A stretch of DNA of 64,000 nucleotides from CAYVRJ01 sp964453645 (GCA_964453645.1 CAYVRJ010000003.1:1-64000); one strand, 5' to 3'; counted from the first letter of the stretch, positions 34,174 through 43,566 are shown. Made by a program: numbers and translations. Notes: generated by a model not told the origin, from the letters alone.

Positions 34174-35067
34174 TCACCGCAGTACCGTTTGTATACCGTC
34201 ATAGGAGAGGAGGGTATTTTGGAAAATATCTAGGGTTTGTTCCATGTGTATTTCTCTCAGTGCGGGGCTGTAGTGGGTGAGCCACAGGGTTTGTACGTTT
34301 GCACGCCGTGCCAGCTTTGCCGAATCCGTAAACAGCATGTGCCCCTTTTCCAGCATCTTTTGGCCCATGTTCTCATCGCAGTACATGCCTTCCCCGATGA
34401 GCAGCGTTGCATTTTTGGCTAACTCCACCATGGTTTCGGTGGGGGCGGAGTCGGTGATATAACAAACTTTTAGGCTGGGACGCTCCCCGTCCAGCACCAT
34501 ACAGGGTTCCACCACTCGACCGTCTGTTAGTACAACCGACTGCCCGGCGTGCAGCACCTTGTTGAGTACGGGGGGTAAACCCAAGGCCTTGGCTTTTTCG
34601 GGGTTGAAGATGGGTTTGCGGTGAATGGCCACACTGTAACCCATGGTCGGAATGCCGTGGGAGAGGGGGAGGTAGTTGATGTGAAAATCACCCAACTGTA
34701 CGTCCCCCTGCCCCGAAACTTCGAGTAAGCGAATGTCGTAGGGCAGCACCGGTGCGATCACCCGAAGGCCGGCAACGGTTCCGTGCAGCCCCTTGGGGCC
34801 AACAATCGTCAGGGGGGTGTCCTTGCCCATATTACCCAGGGTGAGCAACAGCCCGGGCAGACCCGAAACGTGGTCTGCATGGTAGTGGGTGAGGAGGATG
34901 TAGTTGAGCTTGCTCAAGTGAAAAGAAGTTTGCCGAAGGGCAATTTGTGTGCCTTCCCCGCAGTCGATGAGCAGACCATGGCCATTGTACGAAAGGGTAC
35001 AGCAGGACAGCCATCGCTCACCCGTTGGATAGACACTGCCCGTGCCCGGCAGACAAACGTTTAACAT
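34174..35067 (-). CDS. rnz: Ribonuclease Z-like metallo-beta-lactamase fold protein
   Basis: A 297-residue protein with the MBL metal motif THYHADHVSGLPGL (~60-73), an early GTGS turn and a GEGTQ segment (~37-41) seen in RNase Z/ElaC, which mature tRNA 3' ends. Other conserved points are PLSHGIPTMGY (~135-145), TDS (~201-203) and the last histidine LTHYSP (~265). It could be an RNase Z-like paralogue; motifs favour the ElaC branch over general MBL proteins. Confidence 0.75.
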   Translation of the reverse strand: MLNVCLPGTGSVYPTGERWLSCCTLSYNGHGLLIDCGEGTQIALRQTSFHLSKLNYILLTHYHADHVSGLPGLLLTLGNMGKDTPLTIVGPKGLHGTVAGLRVIAPVLPYDIRLLEVSGQGDVQLGDFHINYLPLSHGIPTMGYSVAIHRKPIFNPEKAKALGLPPVLNKVLHAGQSVVLTDGRVVEPCMVLDGERPSLKVCYITDSAPTETMVELAKNATLLIGEGMYCDENMGQKMLEKGHMLFTDSAKLARRANVQTLWLTHYSPALREIHMEQTLDIFQNTLLSYDGIQTVLR

Positions 35068-35229
35068 TCAACATTCCTCTCTTGTATCAACACTTTCTTA
35101 CTATTATATCGCAATGGGTGGTTGCCTTTGTTAACGAATTATTAACTTAAATCCGAAGAATTATTGTTGAAATATTCGTAACTTTATTGTAATATTATAT
35201 CATAAAATCCAAGGACAAGAGGTTTTACA

Positions 35230-36861
35230 GTGCATAGACGAAGAAATAAACACAGTTTTTTAGCAGAATTGCTGACGGGTATCAAAGATTCGATTTCTTC
35301 CATGTTTGCGCCCAAGAAGAAGCGGAAGCGCAGTGTGAGTAAAATGCGCTCTGTGAACAGAGCCAAACCAAAGAGTGGGTTTGAGAAACTGCTGTCCTTT
35401 TTTGATTTTAAACTCATCGTTTCCGATAAAAAACGATTGACTATTTTTATATCCGCATGTGCCGGAGTGGTTGCAATTGTTGTGAGCCTATTTTTGTTCG
35501 GCGGACAACCCAGTGAAGTGCCTGAGGATTCCGGATTGGAAGTTGCATCGGTGATCGAAGCGGTGCCCACCCCTGAGCCCACACCCGCATACGATGCTGT
35601 GGATTTAGAAAAGGGAGACGTAATTCGGGTGGGGACGAAAAATCCGTTGGTTGGAACCATCTCCGAGAAGCTGATGTTCCTCCTATACTTGGGTGAGGAC
35701 GAACCTTCCATGGAGTACAGCGAATCCATGGGGGATGCGGTCACCCTGTTTCAGCGGGACAACGAACTGGAACAAACGGGGGAAGTGGACAACGTTACGT
35801 ATGTGAAGCTGATGGATCCCCAGGTGGAGAAATATTCGGTAGGGATAGGAACCAAGGGCACCGACGTGGAAGAATTGCAGATTCGCTTGATGGAGCTTGG
35901 ATATTTGGATGCGGTGACCCAATACTTTGGCACGGACACCGAAGCAGCCGTGAAGAAATTTCAGTCCCGAAATAACCTAACGGAGGACGGACGGGTGCGA
36001 GAGGACACGAGAGAGTTGCTCTATTCCCCCAGTGCCGTTGCCAACGAAGCGTTAAAAGAGGGCGATGAAAGCCCTGAAATTAAAAAAATTCAAGAGAGAT
36101 TAAAGCAACTGGGGTATCTATTGTCCACCCCCGACGGAAAGTACGGCAAAGGGACAGTGGCAGCAGTGGAGCGGTTCCAGACGAACAACGGGCTCATTGC
36201 AGACGGGCACGTGGGTCCTCAAACCCGCAACATCCTCATGTCCAAGGATGCCATCAACAATGCACTGTCTATCGGCATCTCGGGGGACGATGTCAAGAGC
36301 GTTCAGCAACAACTGCGCAAGCTTGGTTATCTTGCCAGTGTGACGGGTTACTTTGGATCGGATACCGATGCGGCTGTGCGCAACTTTCAAAAGCTCAACA
36401 AACTTTCGGTAGACGGAAAGGTGGGTGCACAAACTATGAACGTGCTCACCTCCAAAAAGGCAAAGGCCGCAAGCGGTAAAGCAGCCGTGGTCACAGGGCC
36501 TAACGCAAATTCCCTGGTCATCGTTGCTAGATCCAAGCTTGGTTCCAAATATGTGCTGGGGGCCAAGGGGCCGGAACGGTTTGACTGTTCGGGATATGTC
36601 TACTGGTGTTTAAACAAAGTGGGCGTAAAGATTGGTTATATGACTTCGGCAACGTGGCAGAACGTGTCCCGGTTCCAGCGCTATACCAGCATGGGGCAGA
36701 TACGCAAGGGAGACATTCTGAGCTTTAGAGGGCATGTGGGCATTGCCCTGTCCAACGGCATGATGATCGATGCGTCCTCCGGCTCGGGCAGGGTGAGAAC
36801 CACCAGCTTGGGCACGCCCTATTGGCGCAACAACTGGGTGTGCGGTTATCGGATTTTCTAA
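35230..36861 (+). CDS. NlpC/P60 peptidoglycan hydrolase with four peptidoglycan-binding repeats
   Basis: GTG 35230 follows AAGAGG. The 543-residue protein has a basic N-terminus, one membrane span (~75-95, ISACAGVVAIVVSLFLF), a Pro/Glu linker, four PG_binding_1 repeats (~135-198, 203-267, 275-340, 345-410) and an NlpC/P60 domain (~425-543) with catalytic Cys in RFDCSGYVYW and His in GHVGIAL. It would be tethered outside and cut peptide stems in the wall. A repeat-type terminator follows at 36920. Confidence 0.88.
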   Translation: MHRRRNKHSFLAELLTGIKDSISSMFAPKKKRKRSVSKMRSVNRAKPKSGFEKLLSFFDFKLIVSDKKRLTIFISACAGVVAIVVSLFLFGGQPSEVPEDSGLEVASVIEAVPTPEPTPAYDAVDLEKGDVIRVGTKNPLVGTISEKLMFLLYLGEDEPSMEYSESMGDAVTLFQRDNELEQTGEVDNVTYVKLMDPQVEKYSVGIGTKGTDVEELQIRLMELGYLDAVTQYFGTDTEAAVKKFQSRNNLTEDGRVREDTRELLYSPSAVANEALKEGDESPEIKKIQERLKQLGYLLSTPDGKYGKGTVAAVERFQTNNGLIADGHVGPQTRNILMSKDAINNALSIGISGDDVKSVQQQLRKLGYLASVTGYFGSDTDAAVRNFQKLNKLSVDGKVGAQTMNVLTSKKAKAASGKAAVVTGPNANSLVIVARSKLGSKYVLGAKGPERFDCSGYVYWCLNKVGVKIGYMTSATWQNVSRFQRYTSMGQIRKGDILSFRGHVGIALSNGMMIDASSGSGRVRTTSLGTPYWRNNWVCGYRIF

Positions 36862-36919
36862 CCGTTCTTATCCAGTTTCACCACAGACATCTTCTTGGGG
36901 CTTAAGCCCCAAACCCTGC

Positions 36920-36990
36920 AAGGGGGAATGATTCTCCCTTGACCCCTCTTGTTCAGGGGTTATTTTTATATGCCAATACCTTAGCAAAGC
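36920..36990 (-). repeat. Dispersed ~71-bp palindromic element, copy 1
   Basis: Minus orientation of a repeat also found at 47725-47798. Shared core: TTTG-TAAGGTATT-GCATATAAAAATAACCC, then a short hairpin, then CAAGGG and a second hairpin. On the plus strand it forms CCCCT...AGGGG followed by TTATTTTTAT, so it also terminates the wall-hydrolase gene that ends at 36861. Confidence 0.7.
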
Positions 36991-37064
36991 GTGGGCTTTG
37001 CGGCAAGGGGAGCAGGGACGTGTAGTCCCCCTAATGGCTTTTGCAACACTTTTAGATAAATAAC

Positions 37065-37092
37065 TTGTAATATTCAATGGATATAGTATAAT
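37065..37092 (+). promoter_or_regulatory. Promoter of the ECF-glnA-nadE group
   Basis: -35 TTGTAA (37065-37070), 16-nt spacer, -10 TATAAT (37087-37092). No FMN riboswitch-like leader is visible in the 34 bases before the start. Confidence 0.55.
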
Positions 37093-37125
37093 TAAAGTGA
37101 AATATTTTATTATTAAAGAGGAGCT

Positions 37126-37656
37126 ATGAAATTTTCAGCGAAACGAATTGCAGTTTTAGGAGTCTTTACGGCACTGTCCGTACTGCTGATTTATTTTATC
37201 CGCATCCCCGCCATGGGTGCAACGTTCCTGGAATACGATCCGGCAGACGTGCCCATCTTCTTCATAACGTTTCTGGCGGGTACCACTGACGGGCTCATTC
37301 TCACTGTCCTGGTGAGTATCATCCAAGGGGTTACCGTGAGTGCAGGTAGCAACTTTATCGGCATATTGATGCATATCTTTGCAACGGGGGGATATGTGCT
37401 GGTTGCGGGGCTTATCAACAAAAAAAAGCAAAATGTTTACCTGGCCAGCGCCATTGGAAGCTTGTGCATGGTGGTCTCTATGATCTTGTGGAACTTAATC
37501 TTTACGCCCATTTTCTTGGGCGCACCCATCGATGCTGTCATAGCACTGTTGCCCGTAATCATATTGTTTAATGTAATCAAAGCAGGGGTGAACTCAATTT
37601 TAGCGGTTGCACTGTTTAAAAGTGCAGGGAAACCCTTTGGAAAAATTTATAAATGA
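37126..37656 (+). CDS. ECF transporter S component, RibU-like
   Basis: A 176-residue membrane protein with five to six spans. The stretch FLEYDPADVPIFFITFLAGT (~33-52) is characteristic of RibU-type riboflavin-binding S components, which associate with the shared energising module EcfAA'T. Specificity from one motif is moderately sure; another vitamin is possible. GAGCT ribosome site precedes ATG 37126; glnA starts 8 bases after its stop. Confidence 0.75.
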   Translation: MKFSAKRIAVLGVFTALSVLLIYFIRIPAMGATFLEYDPADVPIFFITFLAGTTDGLILTVLVSIIQGVTVSAGSNFIGILMHIFATGGYVLVAGLINKKKQNVYLASAIGSLCMVVSMILWNLIFTPIFLGAPIDAVIALLPVIILFNVIKAGVNSILAVALFKSAGKPFGKIYK

Positions 37657-37664
37657 GGTGAAAT

Positions 37665-38993
37665 GTGGCTAAATACACAAAGAGCGAAGTTTTAAAAATC
37701 GTCAAAGAACAGGGAGTGCGCTTCATTCGACTCCAGTTTACCGACGTGTTTGGAATACTCAAAAATGTTGCCGTGATGGCTTCTCGGTTGGAGAAGATCA
37801 TGGAGGAGGGTTGCATGTTCGACGGTTCCTCCATCGATGGATTTGCCCGAATTGAGGAATCGGATATGATTTTAATGCCCGATCCCAATACCTTTGAGTT
37901 ATTCCCTTGGAAACCGGAAAACGACAAAGAGGCAAGGCTCATTTGCGATGTACTCACTGCCGACGGTGCACCCTACAAGGGATGCCCCAGAAATATTTTG
38001 AAAAACCAGATTGAACGGGCAAAGAAAATGGGTTATTCCATGAATGCGGGCCCAGAGCTGGAGTTTTTCTTATTTATGAATGAAAACGGCAATCCCACCA
38101 CCCACACCCACGACGACGGAGGGTATTTCGATTTGGCCCCCATCGACAAGGGAGAGGATGCACGGCGGGAGATGTGCCTCGTGCTGGAGGAGATGGGCTT
38201 TAAAATTGAAGCGTCTCACCACGAAGTGGCACAGGCACAGCACGAGATCGATTTTAAATACGACGATGCCCTCACCACTGCGGACAACGTGATGACCTTT
38301 AAAATTGCAGTGAAGACTGTTGCTAGGAAACACGATCTCCACGCAACTTTCATGCCCAAACCCATTTTTGGCATTGCGGGAAGTGGCATGCACTTTAACA
38401 TGTCCCTGTCCAAAGAGGGTAAAAATGCGTTCACAAACCCCAGCGATGCATTGGGTCTCTCCCCAATTGCATACAACTCCATTGCAGGTATTATGGAGCA
38501 CATCCTGCCCATGACTTGTGTGTTAAACCCCTGCGTCAACTCCTATAAGCGGTTGGTGCCGGGATACGAAGCCCCCTGTTATGTGGCTTGGTCGGCGAAG
38601 AACCGCTCACCCCTCATTAGAATCCCCACAGCCAGAGGATCGTCCACCCGCATTGAGCTTCGGTCCCCCGATCCCTCCTGCAACCCCTACTTGGCCTTTG
38701 CCCTGGTGCTGGGTGCAGCTCTTGACGGAATCGAGAAGAACGATAGCCCCATTGCCCCCGTGAACCGGAATATATACACCATGACGGAAGAAGAGAAGGA
38801 GAGTGCAGGGGTATTCAGCTTGCCATCTTCTTTAATCGAAGCCATTCATCACTTTGAAACATCAGAATTTGTAAAGAAAATACTGTCTCCCGACGTGGTG
38901 GCCTCCTATGCAAAGTATAAACGGCAGGAGTGGGGGGAATACTCAAGTTGGGTACATCAGTGGGAATTAGACGCTTACTTTACCAAATACTGA
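37665..38993 (+). CDS. glnA: Glutamine synthetase, type I
   Basis: A 442-residue enzyme making glutamine from glutamate, ammonia and ATP. Start GTG 37665, with GAGGTG overlapping the previous stop. Hallmarks: FDGSSIDGFARIEESDM near residue 51-67, NAGPELEFFLF (metal glutamates), FMPKPIFGIAGSGMHFNMSL (ATP/glutamate site), NRSPLIRIP and the RLYRSPDPSCNPYLA-like arginine region. Length matches the Gram-positive GSI-alpha class that is feedback- rather than adenylylation-controlled. nadE follows after 20 bases. Confidence 0.96.
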   Translation: MAKYTKSEVLKIVKEQGVRFIRLQFTDVFGILKNVAVMASRLEKIMEEGCMFDGSSIDGFARIEESDMILMPDPNTFELFPWKPENDKEARLICDVLTADGAPYKGCPRNILKNQIERAKKMGYSMNAGPELEFFLFMNENGNPTTHTHDDGGYFDLAPIDKGEDARREMCLVLEEMGFKIEASHHEVAQAQHEIDFKYDDALTTADNVMTFKIAVKTVARKHDLHATFMPKPIFGIAGSGMHFNMSLSKEGKNAFTNPSDALGLSPIAYNSIAGIMEHILPMTCVLNPCVNSYKRLVPGYEAPCYVAWSAKNRSPLIRIPTARGSSTRIELRSPDPSCNPYLAFALVLGAALDGIEKNDSPIAPVNRNIYTMTEEEKESAGVFSLPSSLIEAIHHFETSEFVKKILSPDVVASYAKYKRQEWGEYSSWVHQWELDAYFTKY

Positions 38994-39013
38994 TAAAATA
39001 AGGAAGAAATACA

Positions 39014-40747
39014 ATGAGCGGAACACTTCGGGTGAGAGTGCTTAGTTTGCATACAGATGTGGGCACTCCGTTGACCATCGAACAGGAAATTTTAAAACAG
39101 GTTGTGCGTGCAAAGGAGGAAGGAGTGAACCTCCTTGTGTTTCCCGAAATGTGTACGGTTGGCAAGACGGCAGGGGATATACTCTACTACCCTGCCGTTG
39201 GCAAAGCAATAAGAAACTGCATATCCAAAGTTGCCTTTGAGACTACGGGTAACTTTATGTGTGTGATGGGTACGCCCGTCTATATGGACAACAACATTTT
39301 TAACGCAGTAGTCGTGCTGCACAACAAAGAAATTGTGGACGTTTTCCCCGACAACACGGACATCCCCTTATCTTTGAGCGACGGAACCACCCTGCAAGTG
39401 TTCGTGGGCACAAAAAAAGATGTGTTTCAGGCACCTGCGGCAGATATCAACTTGTTCTTAGGTGCGGAATGCGCCTGTGCCGACGGTAGCAGCATGATCG
39501 ACGTGTTTCGCATGTACAGCGAGTTAAATGCAAACGGGGTGATTGCAGCCATATCCAATGTGAGCGAATCCACTTCCAGTTGCGTATACGAAACCACCCT
39601 GTGCGCCATTGAGGGGGGAGAGGTGCTGGCTTCCTTCGAAGGTATTCCAGCGGACAGTGTGGAGATTACCACCGAACTGTTTTTACCCATCATTCGCTCC
39701 AAGCGAACCAATACCTATTTTGGCACCACCATTCCAACGTTACTGAAACCAAACAATGTGTTTGAATATAGAAAAATACCTCAAAACCCCTATCTGGGGG
39801 ATGATTTTAAAACCAGACTGTCTAGGCTCAACAAATGCCTCAACATTCAAATGGCAGCCCTGCACAAGCGCATCACTGCAACGGGCGTTGAAAAGGTAGT
39901 GCTTGGTGTTTCCGGAGGGTTAGATTCCCTCATCGCCCTGCTCTTAACGGCTCTGGCCTTCGACAGTTTAAAACTAAAGCGAGAAAATATTATTTGCGTG
40001 GTCATGCCGGGATTGGGTTCATCGGATGAAACCCAAAGCTTAGCGGAGCAAATTTCGTTGAGTGCAGGTGCAACCGTGAAGATCATCGACATCAGCCAGG
40101 CGGTCACCGATCACTTAGGTGACATTGGCCACGACTTTAAACCCGACATTGCCTTTGAAAACGCACAGGCTCGGGAGCGAACACAAATTCTCATGGACAT
40201 TGCAAATATGGAAGGGGGCATTGTGCTGGGCACGGGAGATATGAGCGAAGCGGCCATGGGATTTTGCACCTACAACGGAGACCATATGGCCATGTATAAC
40301 GTAAATGCCGGGGTACCCAAAACCGTACTCAAGGAAATGGCCATGCATTTGTCCCCCATGATTTCCGATGGATTTGCTGCCATTGCCCGCAAAATCATTG
40401 AAATTCCACCCTCCCCTGAGCTGAAACCCATCGAGGGAGAGGTGCGGCAGGATACACAGGCACAGATCGGACCCTTTGAGTTAAACGACTTCTTTATGTA
40501 TTACTTTGTAAAGCACAAGTTGTGCATCGACCACATTGTGTTTTTGGCAAAGCGAGCTTTTTCCAACTACACGGAAGAAAAATTGACAGAGCAAATGAAA
40601 GTGTTTGTGAAGCGATATTTTTCTTCTCAATACAAGCGTGCGTGCAGCCCCGACGGTTCCAGGGTGTTTAGCATTTATCTGGAGCGGGAGAGCCTGCCCA
40701 GCGACATGAGCTTAAACAACATCGACACCGCATTTTTCTGCCAGTGA
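39014..40747 (+). CDS. nadE: NAD+ synthetase with N-terminal nitrilase-type domain that looks degenerate
   Basis: A 577-residue protein. Residues ~5-255 correspond to the glutaminase (nitrilase-fold) domain of glutamine-dependent NAD synthetases and ~290-560 to the synthetase, with P-loop VSGGLDSLIALLL and the GTGDMSEAAMGFCTYNGDHM motif. In the glutaminase domain E45 (FPEM) is present, but the usual P-K-x-x-LPNY segment with the catalytic lysine reads FPDNTDIPLS, and the expected G-x-E-x-C-E-D-x-W nucleophile region reads GAECACADGSS. The domain is ~60 residues shorter than normal. If the alignment is right, the enzyme uses free ammonia. It is co-directional with glnA. Confidence 0.88.
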   Translation: MSGTLRVRVLSLHTDVGTPLTIEQEILKQVVRAKEEGVNLLVFPEMCTVGKTAGDILYYPAVGKAIRNCISKVAFETTGNFMCVMGTPVYMDNNIFNAVVVLHNKEIVDVFPDNTDIPLSLSDGTTLQVFVGTKKDVFQAPAADINLFLGAECACADGSSMIDVFRMYSELNANGVIAAISNVSESTSSCVYETTLCAIEGGEVLASFEGIPADSVEITTELFLPIIRSKRTNTYFGTTIPTLLKPNNVFEYRKIPQNPYLGDDFKTRLSRLNKCLNIQMAALHKRITATGVEKVVLGVSGGLDSLIALLLTALAFDSLKLKRENIICVVMPGLGSSDETQSLAEQISLSAGATVKIIDISQAVTDHLGDIGHDFKPDIAFENAQARERTQILMDIANMEGGIVLGTGDMSEAAMGFCTYNGDHMAMYNVNAGVPKTVLKEMAMHLSPMISDGFAAIARKIIEIPPSPELKPIEGEVRQDTQAQIGPFELNDFFMYYFVKHKLCIDHIVFLAKRAFSNYTEEKLTEQMKVFVKRYFSSQYKRACSPDGSRVFSIYLERESLPSDMSLNNIDTAFFCQ

Positions 40748-41470
40748 GAGAATATCCTCGGGCAGTTCCCCGTCGGATACCAGTACGTCGATGTGATCCA
40801 GCTTCGCAAAAGTATAGGGCATGTTGCGGTTAATCTTCGTTGAGTCCATGAGCATGACCACTTGCTTGGAGCGCTCAATCACTTCCCGCTTCAACTCACA
40901 CTCGGCGTACACGCCGCTGGTGAATCCGCTCTCGGCGGAGAAGGCACTGGTGGCCATAAATGCGATATCGATATTGACACTTCGAATAAAATCTATGGAA
41001 TGAAGTCCCGAAATGGACAATGTGTTTCGGTTGATTTGTCCCCCTGTAATAGTGATGTAGGGGTTTAATTTTCTTGCCAGCTCAATGGCAACGGATGGTC
41101 CGGCAGTAATGAAGTTATAATAGTTGTCGGGGATTTCCCGGGCGAAAAACACCAGGGTGGTGCCCGAATCTAAAAACACAGATCGTCCGGACTGCAAATA
41201 TTTCAACGCTTTTCCTGCAATAATCTTTTTGTTGTCCACGTTTTCCAGAGCACGAAGGCTGAACACATCTTCCACAGCGGAAGACAGTTGTTTGAGAGCC
41301 ACGCAGCCTCCCCGGGTACGGCGAACCAAACCTTCGCTCTCGAAGTATATGAGATCCCGGCGAAGAGTCATACTGGAGCATTCGGGAAAAATTTTTGAGA
41401 GTTCCAGCAGGGTCACCTCTCCGTTTTCTAAAAGTAGTTTTTTGATGGCATCTCTGCGCTTAATGTTCAT
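40712..41470 (-). CDS. DeoR-family transcriptional regulator
   Basis: A 252-residue protein: DeoR helix-turn-helix (1-60, KLLLENGEVTLLELSKIFPE and MTLRRDLIYFESEGLVRRTRGG) and the sugar-phosphate isomerase-like sensing domain with DSGTT (~100-104), ITGG (~140) and the late FAKLDHIDVLVSD. Such repressors respond to phosphorylated sugars. The 3' end overlaps nadE by 36 bases in convergent orientation. No sugar genes are adjacent, so the target is unknown. Confidence 0.92.
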   Translation of the reverse strand: MNIKRRDAIKKLLLENGEVTLLELSKIFPECSSMTLRRDLIYFESEGLVRRTRGGCVALKQLSSAVEDVFSLRALENVDNKKIIAGKALKYLQSGRSVFLDSGTTLVFFAREIPDNYYNFITAGPSVAIELARKLNPYITITGGQINRNTLSISGLHSIDFIRSVNIDIAFMATSAFSAESGFTSGVYAECELKREVIERSKQVVMLMDSTKINRNMPYTFAKLDHIDVLVSDGELPEDILSLAEKCGVDVV

Positions 41471-41722
41471 GTCGCACCCTCCCTATAATATATTATATCA
41501 TAATACGTGAAAAAAACAATTAAAAAACACCACAGGATTGTGAATTTTAAACACCTGTGACGTAAATTAAATCATACATCCAGAAAGTATTAAAAAAAGT
41601 CATATACAACACTGTATAACAAGGGGAAGAGAAATAGAATTTATATTTAATTATCACGTCACATTACAGGATATATTGTCCAATTAGTCAATAGAAAATA
41701 TAGGATGTTGTATAATCAGCAT

Positions 41723-41923
41723 ATGTTGAGAATAAGAGATTTGCGGGAAGACAAGGATTTAACCCAAAAACAAATTGCTGAGTATTTGCAGTGCGATCAG
41801 TCGCTGTATTCAAAATATGAGAGAGGGGAGAGGGAAATACCCCTGTCCCTCACCATAAAACTTGCCAAATTTTATGGTGTCAGTGTGGGTTTGACAGATG
41901 ATCTTAGTTCCAGAAATAGTTGA
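41723..41923 (+). CDS. Small XRE-type helix-turn-helix protein
   Basis: A ~66-residue protein consisting only of an XRE/Cro helix-turn-helix (LREDKDLTQKQIAEYLQCDQ, SLYSKYERGEREIP). I prefer ATG 41723 over ATG 41705 because a TATAAT (41711-41716) overlaps the upstream start; the mRNA would then begin at or next to the ATG with no ribosome site. A good -35 is lacking, so the promoter call is weak. Confidence 0.8.
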   Translation: MLRIRDLREDKDLTQKQIAEYLQCDQSLYSKYERGEREIPLSLTIKLAKFYGVSVGLTDDLSSRNS

Positions 41924-41926
41924 TTT

Positions 41927-42009
41927 ACGAAGAATACAAAAAATACTTGCAAAAGTAATGTAGGTTTGGTATGATACCAAAGGAAATACACACCCCAAGG
42001 ATTCTTCGT
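41927..42009 (+). promoter_or_regulatory. rpsB promoter and leader with inverted repeat
   Basis: Promoter TTGCAA (41947-41952), 17-nt spacer, TATGAT (41970-41975). It is bracketed by perfect 9-bp inverted arms ACGAAGAAT (41927-41935) and ATTCTTCGT (42001-42009). The ~73-nt leader contains CCCCAA / TTGGGG pairing next to the ribosome site, a possible S2 autoregulatory fold. Confidence 0.55.
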
Positions 42010-42054
42010 GAAATTAGCTGTACTTTGGGGGAGGAAAAACGAGGAGGTTTTTTT

Positions 42055-42840
42055 ATGTCTGTTATTTCTATGAAACAATTATTGGAAGCCGGTGTACACT
42101 TCGGTCACCAGACCAGACGCTGGAATCCCAAAATGAAGCGCTACATCTTCACAGAGCGCAACGGTATCTACATCATCGATTTGCAGAAAACCGTGAAGCA
42201 TGTGGATGAAGCGTATTATTTTATTCGCGATATCGTAGGCGAAAACAAAACCGTGCTGTTCGTGGGCACAAAGAAACAAGCCCAGGAATCCATCGAACAG
42301 GAAGCCCAGAGATGCGAAATGTACTACGTTTCTCAGAGATGGCTGGGGGGTATGCTCACAAACTTTAAAACCATTCGTTCCAGAGTGAGCCAGCTCAACA
42401 GAATCGAACAAATGGAGACATCCGGCGAAATCAACAAGCTTCCCAAAAAAGAGATCATCAAACTCATGCACGAAAAGGAAAAGCTTGCAAAGAACTTGGG
42501 CGGTATTCGCAACATGACAGAGCTTCCCGGTGTTCTCTTTGTGGTTGACCCCAAAAAAGAACACATCGCCATTAAAGAAGCAAAAAATCTTGGAATTCCC
42601 GTGGTTGCAATTGTAGATACGAACTGTGATCCCGATGAAGTAGATGTGGTTATTCCCGGCAACGACGATGCAATCCGTGCCGTAAAACTGATCACAGCGA
42701 AGATGGCCGATGCAGTGCTGGAATCCAAACAGGGTGAATCCTTTGCCCCTGCGGATGACGAAATCGATTACGATGCAAAAGACGACATTCCCGATGTGGA
42801 CATTGGGGAATTCACCACTGAAACAGAAAAGGAGATATAA
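42055..42840 (+). CDS. rpsB: 30S ribosomal protein S2
   Basis: I start the gene at ATG 42055 behind GAGGAGG, giving 261 residues; an open frame extends 28 codons upstream but covers the promoter and leader. The product begins MSVISMKQLLEAGVHFGHQT and contains the S2 landmarks RRWNPKMKRYIF, QRWLGGMLTNF and VVAIVDTNCDPD. It has an acidic C-terminal tail. First gene of the classical rpsB-tsf(-pyrH) operon; tsf starts 5 bases after its stop. Confidence 0.97.
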   Translation: MSVISMKQLLEAGVHFGHQTRRWNPKMKRYIFTERNGIYIIDLQKTVKHVDEAYYFIRDIVGENKTVLFVGTKKQAQESIEQEAQRCEMYYVSQRWLGGMLTNFKTIRSRVSQLNRIEQMETSGEINKLPKKEIIKLMHEKEKLAKNLGGIRNMTELPGVLFVVDPKKEHIAIKEAKNLGIPVVAIVDTNCDPDEVDVVIPGNDDAIRAVKLITAKMADAVLESKQGESFAPADDEIDYDAKDDIPDVDIGEFTTETEKEI

Positions 42841-42845
42841 GAACT

Positions 42846-43496
42846 ATGGAAATATCTGCAAGCGTTGTTAAGGAACTCCGTGAAGTAACCGGTTGCGGCA
42901 TGATGGACTGCAAAAAAGCCCTCATGGAAAACGAAGGTGATTTAGAGAAATCTATCGCATATCTGCGGGAAAAAGGTCTCGCTGCTGCCGCTAAGAAGGC
43001 GGGCAGAATTGCTGCTGAAGGCGTTGTGGAAAGTTATATCCACATGGGCGGAAGAATCGGCGTTTTAATTGAAGTAAACTGTGAGACAGACTTCGTTGCA
43101 AAAACTCCCGAGTTCAAGCAGTTTGTTCGCGATCTGGCAATGCAGGTTGCTGCTGCAAATCCTCTGTACGTTCGCCGTGAAGAAGTTCCCCAGGATGAAA
43201 TTGAAAAGGAAAAAGAAATTCTGCGGGCACAGGCACTCAACGAGGGTAAACCCGAGAAGATTGTCGACAAAATGGTTGAGGGCAGAATCGACAAGTATTA
43301 TGGTCAAGTTTGCCTCTTAGAACAGGATTTTGTAAAAGATACAGATAAAAAAGTGAAAGATGTGGTGACAGACCGCATTCAGATCACCGGCGAAAACATC
43401 AGCGTGCGCCGTTTCGTAAGATACGAAATGGGCGAAGGTCTCACAAAGAGAGAAGATGATTTTGTTGCCGAAGTAATGAAACAGGCAGGACAGTAA
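42846..43496 (+). CDS. tsf: Translation elongation factor Ts
   Basis: A 216-residue nucleotide-exchange factor for EF-Tu. The N-terminal UBA-like part (VVKELREVTGCGMMDCKKAL) and the TDFVAKTPEFKQF core are diagnostic. It is the short form found in many Clostridia and in Thermus, lacking the second half-domain present in B. subtilis and E. coli EF-Ts. A terminator at 43507 follows. Confidence 0.96.
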   Translation: MEISASVVKELREVTGCGMMDCKKALMENEGDLEKSIAYLREKGLAAAAKKAGRIAAEGVVESYIHMGGRIGVLIEVNCETDFVAKTPEFKQFVRDLAMQVAAANPLYVRREEVPQDEIEKEKEILRAQALNEGKPEKIVDKMVEGRIDKYYGQVCLLEQDFVKDTDKKVKDVVTDRIQITGENISVRRFVRYEMGEGLTKREDDFVAEVMKQAGQ

Positions 43497-43506
43497 ATAA
43501 ATGCAA

Positions 43507-43534
43507 GGGAACACAAAACAGTGTTCCCTTTTTT
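43507..43534 (+). terminator. Terminator between tsf and pyrH
   Basis: Stem GGGAACAC (43507-43514) / GTGTTCCC (43521-43528) followed by T6. Separates rpsB-tsf from pyrH unless read through. Confidence 0.8.
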
Positions 43535-43566
43535 ATAACCCAGGTAAATAATTTTTCGGAGGAGCT

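Noticed and set aside
36118..36432. Minus-strand open frame inside the NlpC/P60 gene
   Set aside because: Shadow of the PG-binding repeats on the opposite strand, no ribosome site and no recognisable protein.
37020..37126. FMN riboswitch before the RibU-like gene
   Set aside because: The promoter ends 34 bases before the start, leaving no room for the ~120-nt aptamer, and no conserved FMN-element segments are seen.
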